Of a stretch of DNA of 12,770 bases, positions 1 through 6,701 are shown piece after piece; position 1 is the first letter of the stretch; the number at the start of each line of letters is the position of its first letter. Below the pieces are notes generated by a model. The model did no database searches. It was not told where the DNA came from and saw nothing but the letters and a program-made list of their open reading frames with translations. The position numbers and the translations under genes are program-made. This DNA is from Dorea sp. CAG:317 (GTDB lineage: Bacteria > Bacillota > Clostridia > Lachnospirales > Lachnospiraceae): NCBI GenBank assembly GCA_000433535.1, contig FR892650.1:1-12770 (forward strand), given 5' to 3'.

Positions 1-3
1 AGA

Positions 4-20
4 GCGCGCCCATGGCGCGC
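4..20. repeat. GC-rich inverted repeat at the left edge
   Basis: GCGCGCC (4-10) and GGCGCGC (14-20) are perfect reverse complements around a CAT centre. The GC content stands out against the very AT-rich sequence that follows. On the minus strand it lies just downstream of the hairpin and T-tract at 29-76. It could be the start of a structured RNA or a protein-binding site of the neighbouring locus outside the window. No T-tract follows on either visible side, so a terminator role is not supported. Confidence 0.4.
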
Positions 21-28
21 AAACACAA

Positions 29-76
29 AAAAGAGCAACGGCAAATTATAAAAATATAATTCGCAATTGCTCTTTT
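29..76 (-). terminator. Hairpin terminator downstream of dinB
   Basis: The arms AAAAGAGCAA (29-38) and TTGCTCTTTT (67-76) pair over 10 bp. After a small internal loop an inner AT-rich stem continues (AATTATA against TATAATT). Read on the minus strand, the outer stem ends in a run of six T, as expected for an intrinsic terminator of the clpB-dinB transcript. The flanking T/A runs would also allow termination on the plus strand of a transcript entering from the left. It lies only a few bases downstream of the promoter at 86-114, so it could instead work as an attenuator of that promoter. Confidence 0.65.
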
Positions 77-85
77 ACGTGAAAT

Positions 86-114
86 ATTATAGACTTCTTC
101 CGCAAAAATGTCAA
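86..114 (-). promoter_or_regulatory. Perfect consensus sigma-A promoter pointing out of the left edge
   Basis: On the minus strand TTGACA (plus-strand positions 109-114) is followed after exactly 17 bases by TATAAT (86-91), which is a full match to the vegetative consensus. The predicted start is near position 80. The RNA would begin almost directly with the hairpin at 29-76. The site lies after the dinB stop codon, so it would serve a gene or short RNA to the left. Activity is inferred from sequence only. Confidence 0.55.
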
Positions 115-128
115 TCCACATTTTTATC

Positions 129-150
129 TTTTTAGGTTCTTTTTAGGTTC
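129..150. repeat. 11-bp perfect tandem duplication across the dinB stop codon
   Basis: TTTTTAGGTTC occurs twice head to tail (129-139 and 140-150). The dinB stop codon lies at 143-145. The extra copy falls downstream of the stop on the coding strand, so losing a unit would not change the protein. It is probably a replication-slippage product in a T-rich stretch. Confidence 0.7.
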
Positions 151-1429
151 TTTTTTTCTTCGTTTTTTCTTCGCTTTTTTCTTCTTTTCCCTCTCCTTGA
201 TTTCTCAAAAGCGAAGACTGCAAAGAAGATAACGAGCTTCCCCGCACCACTGATGATTCACCGTAGCGCTTACGGATCTGATCCAGCGCCTTATCAAGCT
301 GCTCCTGCTTTCTTGTCGGAAGTTTCTTTTTCTTCTTTTGAATCTGAATATCAAAAATACTAAGCTGCTGCGGTTCTCCTTCATCGGATAGCTTCGAGCT
401 TCGGATTCCGAGAAGTCTGATCGGTTCTCCATTCCACAGTTCACGGAACAATTCCATCGCTGTACTGTGAATCACACGGTCGCTGTTCGTATCTTGAAAT
501 AACTGTTTTTGATGGGAACAAGTCTCAAAGTTGTAGTATTTGATCTCCACGCTCAACATCCCGGCACGCTGCCCTGCTTTTCTAAGTCTCGCCCCGACAC
601 TTTCCGCCAGACGATACAGCACATTCGACGCCTCTTCTTCTGTCACCACATCCTGTGCAAGAGTTGTGGAATTACCGATTCCTTTTGCCTCCGCGCGTTC
701 CGCTTCCACCTGGGAGCCATCAATCCCGTTAGCGAATTCCCATAATTTCCGTCCGTGGCTTTTTAAATGAAGCTCGACCAGTCTTACATCCATCTGCGCC
801 AGATCTCCGATCGTGCGAATCTCCATTTTTTCAAGTGTCGCCACGCTGGAACGCCCTGCCATATACAGTTCCCCAATAGGAAGCGGCCACATTTTCACTT
901 GTATTTCCTCCGGAAACAGTGTGTGGACTTTATTCGGTTTCTCAAAGTCCGAAGCCATCTTCGCCAACAGCTTATTGCTGGATATTCCTACATTTACCGT
1001 AAATCCAAACCGCCGGTACACCTCGTTCTTAATCTCCATTGCTCCTTCCACCGGAGAAACAAACTGATTCACAATCCCTGTAAAATCCATGTAACACTCA
1101 TCCACACTTACCTGTTCAATATCCGGCGTATACGTTTTCAAAAAATCCATAAGCGCATGACTATATCTGGAATACATCTTATGATCCGGCGGTACAGATA
1201 CAAGATTCGGACATTTACGAAAGGCATTCGCCACCGGTTCTCCTGTGCGAATGCCATATTTTTTCGCAGGGACAGACTTGGCAAGCACGACCCCATGGCG
1301 GGACTTCTGGTCTCCGCCAATGATCGCAGGTATCTCTCGAAGGTCTGTCTCTGCGCCGTTTTTCAGTTGTTCCACTGCGCTCCAGCTAAGATACGCAGAA
1401 TTGACATCGATATGAAAAATGATGGACAC
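143..1429 (-). CDS. dinB: DNA polymerase IV (Y-family translesion polymerase)
   Basis: Low-fidelity polymerase that copies past damaged bases. The 428 residues begin with the Y-family palm signature HIDVNSAY: catalytic Asp8, with Tyr13 in the position of the steric gate that excludes ribonucleotides. The second acidic pair, Asp110-Glu111, lies in SVDECYMDF. Residues near 185-212 form the thumb helix-hairpin-helix, and the little-finger domain spans about 245-350. QLSIF at 355-359 fits a beta-clamp-binding motif. The tail from about 410 is a charged Lys/Glu low-complexity stretch. The start is GTG at 1429: its reading frame begins inside the clpB stop (TAGTG, one shared base), and AGGAG sits nine bases upstream within clpB. 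This arrangement predicts translational coupling to clpB. I saw no LexA-type box. The family call is secure; heat-shock expression is inferred. Confidence 0.95.
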   Translation of the reverse strand: MSIIFHIDVNSAYLSWSAVEQLKNGAETDLREIPAIIGGDQKSRHGVVLAKSVPAKKYGIRTGEPVANAFRKCPNLVSVPPDHKMYSRYSHALMDFLKTYTPDIEQVSVDECYMDFTGIVNQFVSPVEGAMEIKNEVYRRFGFTVNVGISSNKLLAKMASDFEKPNKVHTLFPEEIQVKMWPLPIGELYMAGRSSVATLEKMEIRTIGDLAQMDVRLVELHLKSHGRKLWEFANGIDGSQVEAERAEAKGIGNSTTLAQDVVTEEEASNVLYRLAESVGARLRKAGQRAGMLSVEIKYYNFETCSHQKQLFQDTNSDRVIHSTAMELFRELWNGEPIRLLGIRSSKLSDEGEPQQLSIFDIQIQKKKKKLPTRKQEQLDKALDQIRKRYGESSVVRGSSLSSLQSSLLRNQGEGKEEKSEEKTKKKRT

Positions 1430-4014
1430 TATGCCTGACTCCTTGCCCTTAAAATTCCGTCTTCACTGTCAATAATAATCTTCTCGCCTGCACCGATATC
1501 TCCTTGAAGCATTAACTTCGCAGCCAGCGTCTCCACATGTTTCTGCAGATAACGCTTCAGCGGTCTTGCTCCGTAATTCGGATCATATCCGCCTTCCACG
1601 ATCTGATTTTTTGCCGCTTCGGTAAGCTCAATGGAAAGCTCCTTGTCCGCAAGACGTTTATTGACATCCGCTACTAACAAGTCAATAATGTCATAAATAT
1701 TTTCTTTCGTCAATGGACGGAACATAATCATTTCATCCAGACGGTTCAAAAATTCCGGTCTGAAATGTGCACGAAGATCATTCATCACCGCCTGTTGGCT
1801 CTCTTCGCTGATATTTCCATTTTCGTCCATACCGTCCAGAAGACAGGCAGAGCCAATGTTGGATGTCATGATCAAGATCGTATTCTTAAAGTCTACAGTA
1901 CGCCCCTGTGAATCGGTGATACGTCCATCATCCAGAACCTGCAATAATACGTTAAATACATCTGGATGCGCTTTCTCGATCTCATCAAAAAGCACCACGG
2001 AATACGGTTTTCTTCTCACTGCTTCGGTAAGCTGACCTCCTTCATCATAACCTACATATCCCGGAGGCGCTCCAATAAGACGGGACACGGAATATTTCTC
2101 CATATACTCACTCATGTCGATACGAATCATATTATTTTCATCATCAAACAGGCTTTCCGCCAACGCTTTGGCAAGCTCTGTCTTACCGACACCGGTAGGT
2201 CCAAGGAACAGGAAGGAACCGATTGGTTTTGTCGGATCTTTGATTCCTGCTTTGGAACGGATAATTGCCTCTGTCACAAGCTCTACACCTTCATCCTGCC
2301 CGATTACACGCTTGTGCAATTCATCTGCAAGATGCAGCGTCTTGCTTCTCTCACTCTCATTTAACTTGGCAACCGGAATTCCGGTCCAGCGGGACACGAT
2401 TCTTGCAATTTCTTCATCTGTCACGCTTTCATGCACAAGAGAACGGTCTTCATCCTTTCCCTTTGCCTCTTCGTTTTCCAATTGTTTCTGCAACTGCGGA
2501 AGCTTACCATACTGAAGCTCTGCGGCTCTTTCAAGATCATATGAATGCTGCGCTCTCTCAATCTCTTTATTTACCTGTTCAATCTCTTCACGCAGCTTCT
2601 GGACTTTCTCAACACCGACCTTCTCATTATCCCACTGTGCTTTCTTGCCGGCAAAGTCTTCTCTCAGTTCGGCAAGCTCCTGCTGCAAATGCACGAGACG
2701 ATCCTGACTTAGACGGTCATTTTCCTTCTTAAGCGCAGCTTCTTCGATCTCAAGCTGCATGATCTTCCGGCGAAGCTCATCCAACTCTGCCGGCATAGAA
2801 TCCAATTCTGTTTTAATCAATGCACACGCCTCATCCACGAGGTCAATCGCTTTATCCGGAAGAAAACGATCGGAAATATAACGGTCAGATAATGTTGCCG
2901 CTGCCACAAGTGCTCCGTCGGTAATCTTCACGCCGTGGAAGACTTCATAGCGTTCCTTTAATCCACGAAGAATAGAAATGGCATCTTCTACGGTAGGCTC
3001 ATCTACGAGAACCGGCTGGAAACGCCGTTCCAGCGCCGCATCTTTCTCAATATACTGGCGGTACTCGTCAAGCGTAGTTGCACCGATACAGTGAAGTTCC
3101 CCACGGGCAAGCATTGGCTTTAACATATTTCCGGCATCCATTGCGCCGTCACTCTTGCCTGCACCTACAATTGTATGCAGCTCATCGATAAAGAGAATAA
3201 TCTTACCGTCACTGTTTTTCACTTCTTCCAGCACTGCTTTCAATCGCTCTTCAAACTCGCCGCGATATTTCGCTCCGGCTACCAGTGCGCCCATATCAAG
3301 GGAAAATACTGTCTTATCTTTCAACCCTTCCGGCACATCACCGCGGACGATCCGCTGCGCCAGACCTTCTACTACTGCTGTTTTACCAACTCCCGGCTCA
3401 CCAATGAGCACCGGGTTGTTCTTCGTCTTTCTGGACAAAATGCGAACCAGATTACGAATCTCTGCGTCTCTTCCGATAACCGGGTCAAGCTTCTGGTCTC
3501 TTGCACGTTCTACAAGATCAGAACCGTATTTATTTAATGTGTCATAAGTGGCTTCCGGGTTATCACTGGTCACTCTCTGATTGCCTCTTACTGTAGACAA
3601 TGCCTGAAGAAATCCATCCCGTGTAATTCCAAGTTCCCGGAACAACGCTTTCATTTCTTTGCTTGCGTACTTCATCATTGACAGGAAGAGATGTTCCACA
3701 GAGACATATTCATCTCCCATCTGTGCCGCCTCATCCTCTGCGTGAATCAAAGCATTATTAAGATCCTGCCCTACGTATTGCTGTCCGCCCTGCACCTTCG
3801 GGCGTTTGCTGATTGCTTCCTCCACACGGTTCACGACCAGATTCTTGTCAAATCCCATCTTCTCCATTAATTTCAAGATCAGACTGTCATCCTGTGTTAA
3901 CAAGGCATAAAGCAAATGCTCCTGCTCAATCTGCTGGTTTCCATATTCCATTGCTGTTTTTTCACAGTCCTGCACTGCCTGCAATGATTTCTGTGTAAAT
4001 TTATTAATATTCAT
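1429..4014 (-). CDS. clpB: ATP-dependent disaggregase ClpB (Hsp100)
   Basis: Hexameric AAA+ cytosolic chaperone that threads aggregated proteins through its pore, working with DnaK. From the ATG at 4014 it has 861 residues, the usual ClpB length. An N-terminal Clp repeat domain (about 1-145) is followed by AAA1 with Walker A GEPGVGKT (205-212), pore tyrosine in AKYRG (248-252) and Walker B ending FIDE (275-278). A coiled-coil middle domain (about 410-525) separates ClpB from ClpC/ClpA. AAA2 has Walker A GPTGVGKT (605-612), pore loop GYVGYDEGG (652-660) and Walker B VVLFDE (673-678). The start at 4014 is preferred to an ATG at 4035 because AAGGAGG lies seven bases upstream of the former and inside the latter. 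The promoter overlaps a CIRCE operator, so HrcA control is expected. dinB follows with a one-base overlap. Confidence 0.97.
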   Translation of the reverse strand: MNINKFTQKSLQAVQDCEKTAMEYGNQQIEQEHLLYALLTQDDSLILKLMEKMGFDKNLVVNRVEEAISKRPKVQGGQQYVGQDLNNALIHAEDEAAQMGDEYVSVEHLFLSMMKYASKEMKALFRELGITRDGFLQALSTVRGNQRVTSDNPEATYDTLNKYGSDLVERARDQKLDPVIGRDAEIRNLVRILSRKTKNNPVLIGEPGVGKTAVVEGLAQRIVRGDVPEGLKDKTVFSLDMGALVAGAKYRGEFEERLKAVLEEVKNSDGKIILFIDELHTIVGAGKSDGAMDAGNMLKPMLARGELHCIGATTLDEYRQYIEKDAALERRFQPVLVDEPTVEDAISILRGLKERYEVFHGVKITDGALVAAATLSDRYISDRFLPDKAIDLVDEACALIKTELDSMPAELDELRRKIMQLEIEEAALKKENDRLSQDRLVHLQQELAELREDFAGKKAQWDNEKVGVEKVQKLREEIEQVNKEIERAQHSYDLERAAELQYGKLPQLQKQLENEEAKGKDEDRSLVHESVTDEEIARIVSRWTGIPVAKLNESERSKTLHLADELHKRVIGQDEGVELVTEAIIRSKAGIKDPTKPIGSFLFLGPTGVGKTELAKALAESLFDDENNMIRIDMSEYMEKYSVSRLIGAPPGYVGYDEGGQLTEAVRRKPYSVVLFDEIEKAHPDVFNVLLQVLDDGRITDSQGRTVDFKNTILIMTSNIGSACLLDGMDENGNISEESQQAVMNDLRAHFRPEFLNRLDEMIMFRPLTKENIYDIIDLLVADVNKRLADKELSIELTEAAKNQIVEGGYDPNYGARPLKRYLQKHVETLAAKLMLQGDIGAGEKIIIDSEDGILRARSQA

Positions 4015-4067
4015 TCTAACGCCTCCTTTTGACATCAGAGTCTATTTGTTTTCATTGTTCTACCAGA

Positions 4068-4096
4068 AATATAACACTTGTTGTTAGCACTGTCAA
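4068..4096 (-). promoter_or_regulatory. clpB sigma-A promoter
   Basis: On the minus strand a perfect -35 box TTGACA (plus positions 4091-4096) is followed after 17 bases by TATATT (4068-4073), with a TG one base upstream of the -10 (extended -10). The leader before the clpB ATG is about 45 bases. The -35 hexamer lies inside the CIRCE element, so repressor and polymerase should exclude each other. An A-tract sits just upstream of CIRCE and may act as an UP element. Confidence 0.8.
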
Positions 4097-4110
4097 GCGT
4101 TGAGTGCTAA
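4084..4110. promoter_or_regulatory. CIRCE operator (HrcA binding site) of clpB
   Basis: TTAGCACTG, nine bases, then GAGTGCTAA: the known CIRCE layout (9-bp arms, 9-bp spacer) with one departure from the consensus, G for C at the inner end of the left arm on the plus strand. HrcA is the classic repressor of this element in Gram-positive bacteria. The hrcA gene itself is not in the window. The departing base forms part of the TTGACA -35 box on the clpB strand. Confidence 0.9.
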
Positions 4111-4124
4111 TTTTTTTGTATTCA

Positions 4125-4153
4125 TTTACATCTGCTTTTTAATATGTTATACT
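4125..4153 (+). promoter_or_regulatory. iorA sigma-A promoter
   Basis: TTTACA (4125-4130), a 17-base spacer and TATACT (4148-4153), with TG one base before the -10 (extended -10). It lies 35 bases upstream of the iorA ATG, which has GAGAGGAA as ribosome binding site. The CIRCE element of the divergent clpB promoter ends 14 bases upstream of the -35 box, so bound HrcA or competing polymerase could influence it. The space is too short for a riboswitch or T-box leader. Confidence 0.7.
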
Positions 4154-4187
4154 TTAGCGTAGTAAATCAGAAAAGAGAGGAATCATT

Positions 4188-6041
4188 ATGCACAAAGAAT
4201 TTTTGATGGGAAATGAAGCAATCGCTCTTGGCGCCATCGCCGCCGGAGTAAATCTGATAGCCGGTTACCCCGGCACACCTTCCTCAGAAGTGCTTGAAAC
4301 CGCAGCTAAACATCGTTCGGAAGACATCTACGTGGAATGGTCTGTCAATGAGAAGGCTGCCCTTGAGGTCGCCGCCGGAGCCTCTTATACCGGAGCAAGA
4401 AGTCTGGTTACAATGAAACAGGTTGGCTTAAATGTTGCATCCGATCCGCTGATGAGCCTTGAGTATGTAGGAATCAAGGGCGGCATGGTTGTTCTCGTTG
4501 CCGACGATCCGGGACCGATCTCCTCACAGACAGAGCAAGATACGAGACACTTCGCTGCATTTTCCAAGCTTCCTTGTTTTGATCCAACATCTGCACAGGA
4601 AGCTTATGAAATGATTCAAGAAGCTTTTGAATATTCAGAAGAATATGGAACTCCGGTATTTTTCCGCCCAACCACCAGAGTTTGTCACGGGTACGCTTCT
4701 ATTGAAATTAAGGATGAGGAGGAATACACCTCTCATACAGCGGAAGGATTTGTCAAAGATTCCAGCCGCTGGGTCATCTTCCCACGCCTTTCTTATCAGA
4801 ATCATAAGAAAATTGAAGCACGTAACGCAGCACTATCAGAGGTATTTTCGAACTACTCAAGGAATAAAATTTACCCTGCAGGAGAAAAAAACAGAACCTC
4901 TCGAAAAGGTATCGCGGCTTCGGGAATCAGTTTTACTTATGCTTTAGAGACTTTGGAAACTCTGGGGATGACTCGGCTTCTCAAAGTTGCCACCCCACAT
5001 CCTTTTCCAGAGAAGCTGGCAGTAGAATTTTTAGAGGGGCTGGATGAGGTGCTCTGCATAGAAGAGCTTGATCCTGTTCTGGAACGTGAACTTACTTACC
5101 TCTGTGGAAAATATCATCTTCCGGTGAAAATATACGGTAAACTGACCGGACATACAGCCAACGCCGGAGAGAATACCCGAGACAGTGTATACCAGAACAT
5201 TTCCGATTATCTTGGTATCAGTGCCTGCCGGGCCGAAGCGGTATCAGCTTGCGAAGACACGAGCTTTGTTGCGCCTCCCACACTTCCTATCCGCCCTCCG
5301 GTTCTCTGTGCCGGATGCCCGCACCGCGCTTCTTTCTACGCGGTAAAGGCTGCCATGAAGGGGAGAAAAACTATTTTCTGCGGTGATATCGGATGCTATA
5401 CCCTTGGCAACGCAATGCCCCTTGATATGGTAGATACCTGCCTGTGTATGGGTGCCGGACTTGGTATTGCCCAGGGAATCGGACATATCGAACCGGATAC
5501 TTCTTGTTTTGCATTTGTCGGAGATTCTACGTTCTTTGCCTCGGCAATCACCGGAGTCATCAACGCCGTCTACAATCAGGCAAATATGACTTTGATTATC
5601 TTAGACAATTCTACAACTGCTATGACCGGACATCAGCCACACCCCGGCACCGGACGTACTATGATGGGAGAACTTGTCCAAAAGATTAATATAGAAGCAG
5701 TTCTTCGCGGTATTGGGATAACAACTGTAGAAACCGTCAATCCTCTCGACCACAAAGCAGCTGTTTCCTGTGTAAAGTGTACCGCAGATCTTCCGGGTGT
5801 AAAGGCAATCATATTCAAATCTCCCTGTATCGCCATCGACAAACCGGAGGCTCCTCTATTCGTAGAGGAAGAATCCTGCATTTCCTGTAAGAAATGTATC
5901 CGCGAATTAGGCTGTCCCGCACTGGTGATCCAAAACAATAAAGTTACCATAGATGCTTCTTTGTGTACCGGCTGTACTTTATGCGCACAGCTATGTCCTA
6001 CGGGAGCTATACAAACTACGGGAGGTGACCGGCATGAATAA
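4188..6041 (+). CDS. iorA: Indolepyruvate ferredoxin oxidoreductase, alpha subunit
   Basis: Catalytic subunit of the enzyme that oxidatively decarboxylates arylpyruvates (indole-, phenyl-, hydroxyphenylpyruvate) to arylacetyl-CoA, passing two electrons to ferredoxin. It has 617 residues, the usual IorA length. The N-terminal pyrimidine-binding part carries GYPGTPSSEV (27-36). CAGCPHR (374-380) and the thiamine diphosphate site GDSTFF to LDNSTTAMTGHQ (445-483) are typical of IorA. The C-terminal ferredoxin domain has two [4Fe-4S] motifs, Cys564/567/570 with Cys576, and Cys593/596/599 with Cys603 followed by proline. It starts at ATG 4188 after GAGAGGAA and overlaps iorB by eight bases. The enzyme is oxygen sensitive, which fits an anaerobe. 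The reaction can also run backwards as a reductive carboxylation; direction here is unknown. Confidence 0.95.
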   Translation: MHKEFLMGNEAIALGAIAAGVNLIAGYPGTPSSEVLETAAKHRSEDIYVEWSVNEKAALEVAAGASYTGARSLVTMKQVGLNVASDPLMSLEYVGIKGGMVVLVADDPGPISSQTEQDTRHFAAFSKLPCFDPTSAQEAYEMIQEAFEYSEEYGTPVFFRPTTRVCHGYASIEIKDEEEYTSHTAEGFVKDSSRWVIFPRLSYQNHKKIEARNAALSEVFSNYSRNKIYPAGEKNRTSRKGIAASGISFTYALETLETLGMTRLLKVATPHPFPEKLAVEFLEGLDEVLCIEELDPVLERELTYLCGKYHLPVKIYGKLTGHTANAGENTRDSVYQNISDYLGISACRAEAVSACEDTSFVAPPTLPIRPPVLCAGCPHRASFYAVKAAMKGRKTIFCGDIGCYTLGNAMPLDMVDTCLCMGAGLGIAQGIGHIEPDTSCFAFVGDSTFFASAITGVINAVYNQANMTLIILDNSTTAMTGHQPHPGTGRTMMGELVQKINIEAVLRGIGITTVETVNPLDHKAAVSCVKCTADLPGVKAIIFKSPCIAIDKPEAPLFVEEESCISCKKCIRELGCPALVIQNNKVTIDASLCTGCTLCAQLCPTGAIQTTGGDRHE

Positions 6042-6645
6042 AAATATCGTATTATGCGGCGTCGGAGGTCAGGGAACGGTTCTTGCTTCTAAGTTAATTG
6101 CCGCTGCCGCTATGAAAAAAGGGATCTCTGTTATGAGTGCGGAAACCATCGGCATGGCACAACGAGGCGGAAGTGTCTTCAGCCACATCCGGCTTGGAGA
6201 ACATCTCCACTCTCCCATGATCGCAAAAGGAACCGCAGACATCATCATAGGATTTGAGCCTGCCGAGGCAGTGCGAATGCTTCCCTATCTGAAAGAACAT
6301 GGGCAGGTCATTGTCAGCAGTCACGCAATTATGCCTGTAACTTCTACTCTTTCCGGAGCCGATTACAACGGAAAAGAAATGATTTTATATCTAAAGAAAG
6401 TTGTCAGCAACCTTCTTGTTGTAGATAGCGAAAAAGCGTGTCACGAACTAGGATCTTCAAAAGTGTTGAATATCCTCCTGCTCGGCGCAGCAATCTCCGG
6501 CGGAGCACTGGGGCTTACAGAGGAAGAACTCCGGGAGGCGATCAAAGACCGGCTGCCCGAAAAGTTCCATGATCTTAATTATCGGGCTTTGCACTATTTT
6601 CAGTCACAGCAGAGCGACCCGCTTTCATCCAACATATGTCAATAA
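6034..6645 (+). CDS. iorB: Indolepyruvate ferredoxin oxidoreductase, beta subunit
   Basis: Smaller subunit of the IorAB complex, homologous to the gamma domain of pyruvate:ferredoxin oxidoreductases, 203 residues as usual. The nucleotide/CoA-contacting loop GVGGQGTV is at 9-16 and the family signature AQRGGSVFSHIRLG at about 42-55. The start at 6034 is chosen over a longer reading frame opening at 5953. GGAGGTG lies six bases before this ATG, and the protein then begins MNKNIVLCGVGGQG like its relatives. The start overlaps the iorA stop by eight bases, which predicts translational coupling and equal subunit amounts. The gene ends inside an 18-bp imperfect tandem repeat. paaK follows after 56 bases. 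Confidence 0.94.
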   Translation: MNKNIVLCGVGGQGTVLASKLIAAAAMKKGISVMSAETIGMAQRGGSVFSHIRLGEHLHSPMIAKGTADIIIGFEPAEAVRMLPYLKEHGQVIVSSHAIMPVTSTLSGADYNGKEMILYLKKVVSNLLVVDSEKACHELGSSKVLNILLLGAAISGGALGLTEEELREAIKDRLPEKFHDLNYRALHYFQSQQSDPLSSNICQ

Positions 6646-6668
6646 TGTAACATATATCAATAAAATAA
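6633..6668. repeat. Imperfect 18-bp tandem repeat over the iorB stop codon
   Basis: CATATGTCAATAATGTAA (6633-6650) is followed directly by CATATATCAATAAAATAA (6651-6668), identical at 15 of 18 positions. The first copy encodes the last residues and stop of iorB; the second is intergenic. It looks like a local duplication. No terminator is seen between iorB and paaK, so the three genes are probably one transcript. Confidence 0.6.
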
Positions 6669-6701
6669 TAAGACCAGACAAAACAGAAAGGACGAAAACG
6701 T

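Noticed and set aside
75..85. TTTACGTGAAA shared with 12265-12275 next to another terminator
   Set aside because: Eleven bases only, no extended similarity on either side; likely chance.
104..125. AAAAATGT/ACATTTTT hairpin as the dinB terminator
   Set aside because: The stem is almost all A-T, and the bases are better explained by the TTGACA box; the hairpin at 29-76 is a far better terminator.
767..1438. 223-codon plus-strand frame opposite dinB
   Set aside because: It is the complement of a well-supported dinB frame; its histidine/arginine-rich composition is typical of antisense translation.
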